From Caryophanales bacterium UBA7642 (GTDB lineage: Bacteria; Bacillota_I; Bacilli_A; RFN20; CAG-288), in the NCBI GenBank assembly GCA_002483745.1, contig DLIM01000004.1, forward strand, positions 66,153-84,251: a stretch of DNA of 18,099 nucleotides. The letters are read 5' to 3'. The notes beneath the pieces were generated by a model, which was not told the origin of the DNA, searched no databases, and was given only the letters and a program-made list of their open reading frames with translations. A program made the translations under genes and the position numbers. Shown here piece by piece: positions 13,301-18,099 of this stretch (position 1 is the stretch's first letter; the number at the start of each line of letters is the position of its first letter).

Positions 13301-14349
13301 TAAGATTTTGCATTATCGAAAGAAGTATCATAAGGATAATCATTTGGATCGGTTGAAGCACTAGTGGTGTTAGATTTTGTTCTCTTTTCGGGATCCAACA
13401 TAGTAGCACCAGTCCCGGTTTGAGAATTGTCTCCAAAGTTGTACCAAGTAGGATCAACGGTATGATCGGCATCCCATTCGTCTTGTAATCTTCCAGAAGG
13501 GTTTACTTCACCATTAAGGATTTCACCTAAAGCAAAGATACCACTCTTGCCAGGACGAGAAATATCAATGATGGCATTAATCTGCGGGTCATTATTTAAT
13601 TGTCCAACTTCCATTGCATTAGAAGTATTAAGAACAACAACAATGTGTTTAAAACCAACTGATTTTACAAAGCTTACTAAATCTTCTTCAGAATCAGTTA
13701 GCATTAAAGAATGCTTATAGGTTTTAGTGGTAATGTTCCCGGCTTCATCAGTGGTTGTTTTCTTAAGAAGAGCCTTATGGGTATCGTCATCACCAACTGT
13801 TTCGTTAGTAACAGTTGCTTGATCACTTCCTTCACCTCCAGCTCTAGAAAGCACAACGAAAGCTGCATCATTGTAGAGATCTAAAGAATCGGTAACCTTA
13901 CCAGAAAAATCGGTAATTTCTGAACCAATAGACGAAGAATCAGCTTTATAAAGCTTTTCTAGTGTAGGATTAACCTTAAAACCGGACTTTCTTAAAGATT
14001 CAGGAACGCTTTCAGTATCAACGGCTGCACCCATATCGAAAGCCCCACCGGTGGCTGAACCGCCGACAATGGCATCACTTCTAACACCAAAGACAGACAC
14101 TCTTTCATTTCCATTGAAAGGTAAAGAGCCATCGTTCTTTAAAAGAATCGTACCTTCTTCTGCAACTTCCTTGTTTAGAACACCAGCTTCATTCAAACAT
14201 TCTTCATAGGTGTTGTAGTCGGTGTGAAAACCTTCTTTCTTATCTCCCCATGATTGCAAATTTCCTGACAAAGATGAATTCTGCAATCCAAGAAGAGAGA
14301 CGATGGCAAATGTGATTACTGTTGCAATTGACTTTCCTTTGTTTCTCAT
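10309..14349 (-). CDS. Large surface GH3 glycosidase, permuted, with Ig-like and InlB repeats
   Basis: From the chosen ATG this is 1346 residues. A signal peptide (about 8-25) is followed by a permuted GH3 core: sandwich domain (about 60-410) with EEGTILLKNDGSLPF, acid/base motif RAGGEGSD (Glu173), EGIYTGYKYYETKY (366-379) and YPYGYGLSYSTF; FnIII-like domain (about 448-563); an unassigned block with SRSDFDGTFPQAP; then the TIM barrel (about 760-1013) with DGPTNISS, SGRNFEYYSQDG, KHFAFNDQETNR and probable nucleophile Asp934 in AFDTDGY. Two putative-Ig (He_PIG-like) modules (about 1038-1113, 1116-1218), one InlB repeat (about 1228-1295) and a GCGGS/helix/basic tail complete it. It should be surface-held and hydrolyse beta-glycosides; the substrate is unknown. 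The frame is open to an ATG at 14505, but that site lacks a ribosome site, whereas 14349 has GGAGG and opens directly on the signal peptide. Confidence 0.88.
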   Translation of the reverse strand: MRNKGKSIATVITFAIVSLLGLQNSSLSGNLQSWGDKKEGFHTDYNTYEECLNEAGVLNKEVAEEGTILLKNDGSLPFNGNERVSVFGVRSDAIVGGSATGGAFDMGAAVDTESVPESLRKSGFKVNPTLEKLYKADSSSIGSEITDFSGKVTDSLDLYNDAAFVVLSRAGGEGSDQATVTNETVGDDDTHKALLKKTTTDEAGNITTKTYKHSLMLTDSEEDLVSFVKSVGFKHIVVVLNTSNAMEVGQLNNDPQINAIIDISRPGKSGIFALGEILNGEVNPSGRLQDEWDADHTVDPTWYNFGDNSQTGTGATMLDPEKRTKSNTTSASTDPNDYPYDTSFDNAKSYNGGTFSESYYSIDYEEGIYTGYKYYETKYADLYDSNAIDGESWYKKNVTYPYGYGLSYSTFSMNITGVYSDSNYSNNLTDGQDVSGADLSNNVNIKANIDKLFVKVRVTNTGGVKGKQSVQLYAHSPYTKGGIEKAEHVLVGYGKTDILKPGESQEITITANVQDMSSWDTNYNGGAYTLDKGKYVLRVMDSSHFNRGTDIEDVNDAYDQFTFNLKDDAHMLADDYSLAKVSNQFTGNGDYDNSTTDHEYNFNTVRTKDMMADDSSSMTIMSRSDFDGTFPQAPTTGDRTFKKNWYTNQIYLQSFDQDEGYKDKESYPWYIDNSTIPSSWTQSTDDTNTAAIQFKDMEGIDYQGTTPITSTNSAINGKTGTEAWNLFMNQLTWDQVVKVVEYGGYGSPELANVGKSSDIEADGPTNISSSFQWTDEPLLTATLNTDLVEMVGKVKGDICMFLGVTGWYGPGMDYHRSAFSGRNFEYYSQDGYASGTTAASEIKGVQSKGIVAYAKHFAFNDQETNRGADFQFMDEQTIRENELKSFQIAFQEGGSKASMVGYGHIAGIPNTNNYNLLTNICKKEWKWTGAFDTDGYIGWIDITSPDLMNRAGCEIELRTPPWNETPSGTWDASLRSNKGGVKVKTGTDGALEESPNQYYYIRNSATHLLYNRANSINNQNGYYSLDYTIKSLSATQYEKATGLYVGINASDLNSDTSVIYSITKGTLPAGLTLNSTTGDITGTATEDGIYDLTIQANIDGYINKTADFSLNINPAFTLDKDGDDITNAQVGQTFTTKINSTVFTTDGGKYDSVTYSVASGSLPDGLAIADDGTINGTPTTAGTYTTIIGINTKKTTTSFFGSQIVEANYSYPLTITVKGTTTPVAPTTYTVNFNTNGGTAIASQTVEKGTTPTIPTAPTKEGYTFNGWYLDSDCTAVASFQAPIDGDITYYAGWTKNAETTTPTTDDTTSKGCGGSIATFSSIIGAAALLGVGLGVKRHKDKKNKK
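10312..10416 (-). other. C-terminal anchor segment of the large GH3 protein
   Basis: This encodes the last 35 residues: GCGGS, a hydrophobic Ala/Gly/Leu-rich helix of about 20 residues, and a Lys/Arg-rich end (KRHKDKKNKK). The layout of short Cys/Gly motif, helix and basic tail resembles C-terminal sorting signals in general. There is no LPXTG. It could be a plain stop-transfer anchor or a processed signal. Confidence 0.6.
10465..10668 (-). repeat. InlB-type repeat module in the large GH3 gene
   Basis: This encodes one Listeria-Bacteroides (Flg_new) repeat: VNFNTNGG, then KEGYTFNGWYLDSDC, ending in YYAGW. It is the same module type that occurs twice in the lipoprotein (9672-9881 and 9900-10103). 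Such modules are usually spacers or adhesion units on secreted proteins. Confidence 0.75.
10696..11238 (-). repeat. Tandem Ig-like (He_PIG-type) modules
   Basis: Two consecutive beta-sandwich modules share the pattern of a YS-start strand, G(T/S)LP-GL, a Gly-rich turn and a G-I-G-T/G-T-P-T ending (YSITKGTLPAGLTL...DITGTATEDGIYDL and YSVASGSLPDGLAI...TINGTPTTAGTYTT). They sit between the catalytic core and the InlB repeat and probably act as a stalk. Confidence 0.7.
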
Positions 14350-14353
14350 TTTT

Positions 14354-14358
14354 CCTCC
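14354..14358 (-). promoter_or_regulatory. Ribosome binding site that fixes the large GH3 start
   Basis: GGAGG on the minus strand, four bases before the ATG at 14349. The spacing is slightly short, but the match is perfect, whereas the alternative ATG at 14505 is preceded by pyrimidine-rich sequence with no Shine-Dalgarno match. Confidence 0.65.
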
Positions 14359-14364
14359 AACTAG

Positions 14365-14378
14365 GTTCAGGCCTGAAC
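14365..14378. repeat. Perfect 14-base palindrome GTTCAGGCCTGAAC
   Basis: The sequence equals its own reverse complement over 14 bases and ends only 6 bases upstream of the GGAGG of the large GH3 gene. As DNA it has the symmetry of a dimeric repressor site. In RNA it could form a 5-bp stem with a GGCC loop beside the ribosome site. No other copy was noticed in the window. Confidence 0.55.
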
Positions 14379-14591
14379 TCGTTTGGTACAATTTTAAAAC
14401 TTCTTGTAAAGGGCTTTCATTTTCATTGATAACTTGTTTTGACTTTGTGACTAAGTACCTAAAAAATGACAAAAGGGAGGAAATCAAGGACGAAATGCTT
14501 TTCATTTATTGGAGAAAGTCAATATTTATTTTTTTTGCAAAAACAAAAGCACTAATTTTAATGGATAATTCTAAATTCCTAACTTAATAAA

Positions 14592-14627
14592 AAAAGACAA
14601 CCGTTTTTTATTAAATGGTTGTCTTTT
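14592..14627. terminator. Hairpin between the divergent genes, terminator-like on the minus strand
   Basis: AAAAGACAACC (14592-14602) pairs perfectly with GGTTGTCTTTT (14617-14627) around a 14-base loop. On the minus strand the stem runs into seven Ts followed by ATTAAG, a good terminator shape. On the plus strand it is followed only by GTCTTTG. Both flanking genes point away from it, so it could stop antisense or stray transcripts, or insulate the two promoters. Confidence 0.55.
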
Positions 14628-14663
14628 GTCTTTGAAATTAATGAAAATGCTTATTTAAAGCTT

Positions 14664-14669
14664 TATACT
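14664..14669 (+). promoter_or_regulatory. Possible -10 box of the glycosyltransferase gene
   Basis: TATACT matches the -10 consensus at five of six positions and ends 10 bases before the ATG, which would make the message almost leaderless. An alternative is TTGAAA (14632-14637) as a -35 with a poor -10 near 14656. Neither pairing is standard. Confidence 0.3.
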
Positions 14670-14679
14670 TAATCTAATT

Positions 14680-15741
14680 ATGAATGAAAATAAGAAACTG
14701 AGCATTGATATGCTCTCTCAGGCAACTAGCGTAAAAGCTCAGGGAGTAGGCAGTGTCTATATCGAACAGACTAGGCTTATAGAAGAATTAGGCAAAGATG
14801 ATTTTACTGTCTATCACAACAAGCATAGCCATAAGTATGATCTTTACCATGTTCATTCCGTTAATCCTCAGTATTATGAATTAATGAAGAGCAAGAAGAA
14901 CATCTCTATTTGTTTTGTCCATTTCCTTCCTGATACTTTAGAAGGATCAATCAGACTTCCTAAGTTAGCTTTTAGAATCTTTAAGAAATATGTGACTTCT
15001 TTCTATAAGGCAGCTAAAGAGATTGTTGTTGTCAATCCCGCTTTCATTCCCGACTTAGTAAAATTTGGTATCAAGAAAGAAAACATAACTTATATTCCTA
15101 ACTTTGTTTCTAAAGAGGATTTCTATAAAGTCTCTGAAGAAAAGAAGAAAGAATTCAGAACTAAGTATCAGATACCTGCTGATAAGTTTGTTGTCTTAGG
15201 GGTCGGACAGGTACAGACAAGAAAAGGTATTCTTGATTTTATCGATATCAGTAAAAGAAATCCGGATATGTATTTCATTTGGGCTGGTGGCTTCTCTTTT
15301 GGAAACATCACAGAAGGCTATAGCCAGCTGAAAAAAGAAGTTGAGACTAAAAGAGCCAACTTAAAATTCCTAGGTATTAGGGAAAGAAAAGAAATGCAGG
15401 AAATCTACAATGCCTCTGATTGTTTTCTTTTGCCTTCCTATAATGAGCTATTCCCAATGGCTTTATTAGAGAACTGCAACATTGGTAATCCTTATGTAGT
15501 AAGAGACTTGGACTTATATAAAGACATCTTAATTGGCGACTATCCTAAAGCTAAAGACAATGAAGAATTCTCTTTGATTCTAAGAAAGATTAAAGATGAC
15601 TCAGAGTACTTTAAGAAGACTAGTGCATTATCTCAAGAAATGGCGATGAAATACTCTCGTGAGAACGTTTATTTGATGTGGAAAAACTACTATCAGAGAA
15701 TCTATCAGAAGTATCATGGTATTGTTAGAAAAAAGAAGTAG
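14680..15741 (+). CDS. GT4 glycosyltransferase, CpoA/LafB-like glycolipid synthase
   Basis: The 353-residue retaining GT-B enzyme has an N-terminal acceptor domain starting LSIDMLSQATSVKAQGVGS, then VHFLPDTLEGSIRLPK (80-95), VVVNPAFIPDLV and NITYIPNFV. The C-terminal donor domain carries VGQVQTRKGILDF (175-187, phosphate-binding Arg/Lys), IWAGGFSFG (200-208) and the EX7E motif ELFPMALLE (Glu256 to Glu264). These blocks match my memory of pneumococcal CpoA, which adds a second sugar to glucosyl-diacylglycerol at the inner membrane surface, making the glycolipid that anchors lipoteichoic acid. The exact sugar here is inferred. No first-step glucosyltransferase neighbour lies in the window. The ATG at 14680 has an in-frame stop 24 bases upstream and no Shine-Dalgarno sequence, so the start is set by homology and by the stop. 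It ends in TAG, 211 bases before pnp. Confidence 0.85.
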   Translation: MNENKKLSIDMLSQATSVKAQGVGSVYIEQTRLIEELGKDDFTVYHNKHSHKYDLYHVHSVNPQYYELMKSKKNISICFVHFLPDTLEGSIRLPKLAFRIFKKYVTSFYKAAKEIVVVNPAFIPDLVKFGIKKENITYIPNFVSKEDFYKVSEEKKKEFRTKYQIPADKFVVLGVGQVQTRKGILDFIDISKRNPDMYFIWAGGFSFGNITEGYSQLKKEVETKRANLKFLGIRERKEMQEIYNASDCFLLPSYNELFPMALLENCNIGNPYVVRDLDLYKDILIGDYPKAKDNEEFSLILRKIKDDSEYFKKTSALSQEMAMKYSRENVYLMWKNYYQRIYQKYHGIVRKKK

Positions 15742-15791
15742 AACATAAAAGGTTGCTTTCTTTCTTTTTATTATTTAAATACGTAATTGAA

Positions 15792-15832
15792 TTTAGAAAA
15801 CCCCTTACGGGAAATCCTTTTCGATTTCTAAA
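15792..15832. repeat. Inverted repeat upstream of pnp
   Basis: TTTAGAAA (15792-15799) and TTTCTAAA (15825-15832) can form an 8-bp AT-rich stem with a 25-base loop containing CCC-TTAC-GGG. It lies between the glycosyltransferase stop codon and the predicted pnp promoter. No T-tract follows, so it is not a clear terminator. The rest of the 15742-15952 gap is T-rich with no supportable gene. Confidence 0.3.
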
Positions 15833-15900
15833 AAGACAATTATAAGCGATTTTTGTTGATTCTTTTTCAGTATTTTCTTTCTTCCCTTGCTCTTTGGTTA

Positions 15901-15909
15901 TGTTAAAAT
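15901..15909 (+). promoter_or_regulatory. Extended -10 promoter of pnp
   Basis: TGTTAAAAT combines the TG extension with TAAAAT (five of six matches). It gives a predicted transcription start near 15916 and a leader of roughly 37 bases containing AGAGGA before the ATG at 15953. No clear -35 is present, which is usual for extended -10 promoters. Confidence 0.45.
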
Positions 15910-15952
15910 AAACAAGATTTATATATTTAATAAATAGAAAGAGGACAAACAA

Positions 15953-18099
15953 ATGTCAAAAGAAGTGTTTACACTCGACTTCTACGGAAAGAAACTCCAA
16001 GTCGAGAGTGGCGAAATCTCTAAGCAGGCTGATGGTAGCTGCTTTGTGAGATTCAACGACACCGCCGTCTTATGTGCTGTCTGCGGTGCTAAAGAAGCTA
16101 AGTTAGGTCAGGATTTCTTCCCTCTTACTGTCAACTATTTTGAAAGACAGTATGCTGCAGGTAAGATTCCGGGATCGTTCTTAAGAAGAGAAGGAAGACA
16201 ATCAACTCAGGAGACTTTGGTTTCCCGTTTAATTGATAGACCTATCCGTCCGATGTTCCCTGATGGATATGTCAACGAGACTCAGATTACGGCTACTGTC
16301 ATGTCCTGTGATCCTGATGCTTCTCCGAGTATGGCTGCTATGTTTGGCTCATCTTTAGCTCTTTGCATCTCTGATATTCCGTTTGATGAACCGATTGCTG
16401 GCGTTGTTGTCGGCAGAGTCGATGGACAGTTTATTATTGATCCGACGGTTGAGCAGGCTAGTAAGTCTGATATTAACCTTACTGTAGCTGGCACTGAAGC
16501 TGCTATCAATATGGTCGAAGCTGGCGCTGCTGAAGTTTCCGAAGAGGATATGCTTAACGCTATCATGTTCGGACATGAAGCCATCAAGAAGCTTTGCCAG
16601 TTCGAGAAGGAAATTGTTGCTAAGATTGGCAAACCTAAACGTCCTTTAAACATCTACAAGATTGATGAGACCTTCGCTGCCAATTGCCGTAACTATGTTG
16701 CTCCTGGTCAGAGTGAGACTACTGAAAACAGAATCATCAAGGCTGTTTCTATCTTCGACAAGCTCGAAAGACAGAACACCATTGATGCTTTAGAGAAAGA
16801 AGTCATCGATATTGTTGATCAGAAGGACTATAAGACCACTCAGCTACACGATATTGCTGTCAGTGAAGCTAAGGAAGTCTTAGAGACCGTAGTCAGAAAC
16901 GAAGTCAGAAGACTTATTACTGTTGATAAAATTAGACCTGATGGCAGAAAGATTGATGAAATCAGACCTCTCGATGCTCAGGTTCATATTCTCCCCCGTG
17001 CCCATGGCTCTGCTATGTTCACCCGTGGACAGACTCAGGTTATTTCAGCCTGCACTTTAGGTTCGCTTGATGATGCTCAGATTTTAGACAATATCACTGG
17101 TGATACTACTAAGAGATGGATGCATCATTACAACTTCCCGCCTTATTCAGTTGGTGAGCTTGGCCGTATGGGTACTCCTGGCCGTCGTGAAATCGGTCAT
17201 GGTGCTTTAGGCGAAAGAGCTCTTTCTTATGTTATTCCTTCTGAGGATGAGTTCCCTTATACCATTCGCTGCGTCGCTGATGTCTGCGAATCAAATGGTT
17301 CTTCTTCTCAGGCTTCTATCTGTGCTTCCTGCATGGCTTTGATGGATGCTGGTGTTCCGATTAAGGCTCCTGTTTCCGGTATTGCTATGGGATTAATTAC
17401 TTCTGGACCTTTAGATGGCAAGCATCCTTACACTATTCTTACTGATATTCAGGGTATGGAAGACCATCTCGGAGATATGGATTTCAAGGTTGCTGGAACT
17501 CCTAATGGTATCACTGCCTTACAGATGGATATCAAGATCCGTGGTATTACCCGTGATGTCTTAGCTGAGGCTTTAGCTCAGTCTAAGCCTGCCAGAAAGC
17601 AGATCTTAGCTGTCATGCTTAAGGCTATCCCTGAGCCGAGAAAAGAATTATCTGACTATGCTCTCAAGATGAAGAGATTCAACATTATTCCTGATAAGAT
17701 CAGAGAAGTCATTGGTTCTCAGGGCAAGGTCATTAACGGCATTGTCAAGGATTGCAACAATGATGTCAAGATTGATATCAACGATGATGGCAGAGTAATT
17801 CTCTATTCTGTCCATAAGGATATGATTGAGAAGGCCTATGATGAAATCATGGGCATTGCTAAGGTTCCGGCCGTTGGTGAAGTCTATGATGGCAAGGTTG
17901 TCAGAGTTGAGACCTATGGTGCCTTTGTTAGACTTTATGGCAACACTGATGCCTTATGCCACATTTCCAAGCTTGGTTGGAATCGTGTCGAGAAGGTCGA
18001 AGATGTCTGCAAATTAGGTGATACCCTTAAGGTTATTATCACCGGTATTGATGCCCAGGGCAGAATCGATGTTTCTCACCGTGATTTACTCACTAAACC
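15953..18099 (+). CDS. pnp: Polyribonucleotide nucleotidyltransferase (PNPase), 3' end beyond window
   Basis: The frame runs open from ATG at 15953 to the window edge (715 codons plus two bases) with no stop. PNPase degrades RNA 3' to 5' with phosphate, releasing nucleoside diphosphates, as a cytoplasmic trimer often tied to the degradosome. Two RNase PH-like domains are visible. The first contains GSFLRREGRQSTQETLVSRL and IDRPIRPMFP; the second contains RPDGRKIDEIRPL, MFTRGQTQ, NGSSSQAS (about residue 447) and GMEDHLGDMDFKVAGT (about 502-517), which holds the catalytic Asp residues. A KH domain follows with IREVIGSQGKVI (about 583), keeping the GxxG loop, and an S1 domain begins near residue 642 (VYDGKVVRVETYGAFVRL). 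Family length is about 700-750, so the stop is probably just outside. AGAGGA precedes the start. No rpsO lies upstream, unlike the common arrangement. Confidence 0.97.
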   Translation, partial: MSKEVFTLDFYGKKLQVESGEISKQADGSCFVRFNDTAVLCAVCGAKEAKLGQDFFPLTVNYFERQYAAGKIPGSFLRREGRQSTQETLVSRLIDRPIRPMFPDGYVNETQITATVMSCDPDASPSMAAMFGSSLALCISDIPFDEPIAGVVVGRVDGQFIIDPTVEQASKSDINLTVAGTEAAINMVEAGAAEVSEEDMLNAIMFGHEAIKKLCQFEKEIVAKIGKPKRPLNIYKIDETFAANCRNYVAPGQSETTENRIIKAVSIFDKLERQNTIDALEKEVIDIVDQKDYKTTQLHDIAVSEAKEVLETVVRNEVRRLITVDKIRPDGRKIDEIRPLDAQVHILPRAHGSAMFTRGQTQVISACTLGSLDDAQILDNITGDTTKRWMHHYNFPPYSVGELGRMGTPGRREIGHGALGERALSYVIPSEDEFPYTIRCVADVCESNGSSSQASICASCMALMDAGVPIKAPVSGIAMGLITSGPLDGKHPYTILTDIQGMEDHLGDMDFKVAGTPNGITALQMDIKIRGITRDVLAEALAQSKPARKQILAVMLKAIPEPRKELSDYALKMKRFNIIPDKIREVIGSQGKVINGIVKDCNNDVKIDINDDGRVILYSVHKDMIEKAYDEIMGIAKVPAVGEVYDGKVVRVETYGAFVRLYGNTDALCHISKLGWNRVEKVEDVCKLGDTLKVIITGIDAQGRIDVSHRDLLTK

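Larger units (their letters stand above)
14350..14679. other. Divergent intergenic region, GH3 and glycosyltransferase
   Basis: These 330 bases separate the minus-strand GH3 gene and the plus-strand glycosyltransferase gene. They contain, left to right, the GH3 ribosome site, a 14-base perfect palindrome, a 52-codon in-frame but probably untranslated extension of the GH3 frame, an AT-rich stretch with a minus-strand TTGACT (14517-14522) and TAGAAT (14568-14573) not paired into a standard promoter, a perfect 11-bp hairpin (14592-14627) and a plus-strand TATACT. I see no complete gene here on either strand. Confidence 0.5.

Noticed and set aside
14349..14600. LytTR-type direct repeats as regulator binding sites
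   Set aside because: Only loose AGTT matches were found, about 33 bases apart rather than the roughly 21-22-base period expected of LytTR sites.
15792..15832. Terminator for the glycosyltransferase gene or a pnp autoregulatory leader hairpin
   Set aside because: AT-rich 8-bp stem with a long loop and no T-tract, and it lies upstream of the predicted pnp transcription start, so it would not be in the pnp leader.
15725..15952. 75-codon minus-strand frame covering the glycosyltransferase-pnp gap
   Set aside because: Low-complexity Lys/Asn/Phe-rich translation, no ribosome site, overlaps the pnp promoter and the end of the glycosyltransferase gene; it is what AT-rich spacer gives by chance.
16282..16653. 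Minus-strand open frames inside pnp
   Set aside because: They lie antisense to strongly conserved PNPase coding sequence and show no family motif or start signal.
1..18099. CRISPR array, tRNA/rRNA genes, insertion sequences, prophage genes
   Set aside because: No regularly spaced direct repeats, no cloverleaf or rRNA-like sequence, and no transposase, integrase or phage protein was recognised on either strand.

Overview
The window looks like chromosomal DNA from a low-GC Gram-positive bacterium (Bacillota). A host-associated or gut member of the Erysipelotrichia/Bacilli side is my best guess. The reasons are AT-rich sequence with GGAGG-type ribosome binding sites, a streptococcal-type CpoA/LafB-like glycolipid glycosyltransferase, an AgrC/AgrA-style LytTR two-component system, and surface enzymes carrying InlB-type repeats. 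The genetic code is standard: tryptophan in the long genes is TGG and one gene ends in TGA. The taxonomic placement is inference from protein style, not a database match.

Layout. Positions 1-79 hold a strong bidirectional terminator and possibly the last codons of a plus-strand gene. From 80 to 14349 every gene is on the minus strand. In transcription order (right to left) they are: a large surface glycoside hydrolase family 3 enzyme (14349-10309), a terminator hairpin, then a tightly packed run of lipoprotein with a carbohydrate-binding-like domain (10241-9081), small four-helix membrane protein (9067-8612), second membrane-anchored GH3 enzyme (8622-5731), GHKL sensor kinase (5688-4327) and LytTR response regulator (4334-3588). 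Two cytoplasmic metallopeptidases follow, M32 (3473-1962) and M3 (1810-80), each with its own TATAAT-type -10 box. On the plus strand are a GT4 glycosyltransferase (14680-15741) and the start and most of pnp (15953 to the window end, no stop reached).

The core of interest is 3588-14349. Both GH3 enzymes are circularly permuted: the alpha/beta/alpha sandwich domain with the acid/base Glu comes first, then the FnIII-like domain, then the TIM barrel with the nucleophile Asp. Both are predicted to sit on the outer face of the membrane, one held by a helix at each end, the other by a C-terminal Gly-Cys-Gly-Gly-Ser/helix/basic tail. Together with a two-InlB-repeat lipoprotein, a small membrane protein and an Agr-like sensor/regulator pair, they read as a surface oligosaccharide-degrading unit that may sense its own substrate or product. 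No transporter, sortase, AgrB or AgrD is visible in the window, so substrate, export partner and signal remain unknown.

The peptidases, glycosyltransferase and pnp look like ordinary housekeeping neighbours: intracellular peptide turnover, membrane glycolipid synthesis and RNA decay.
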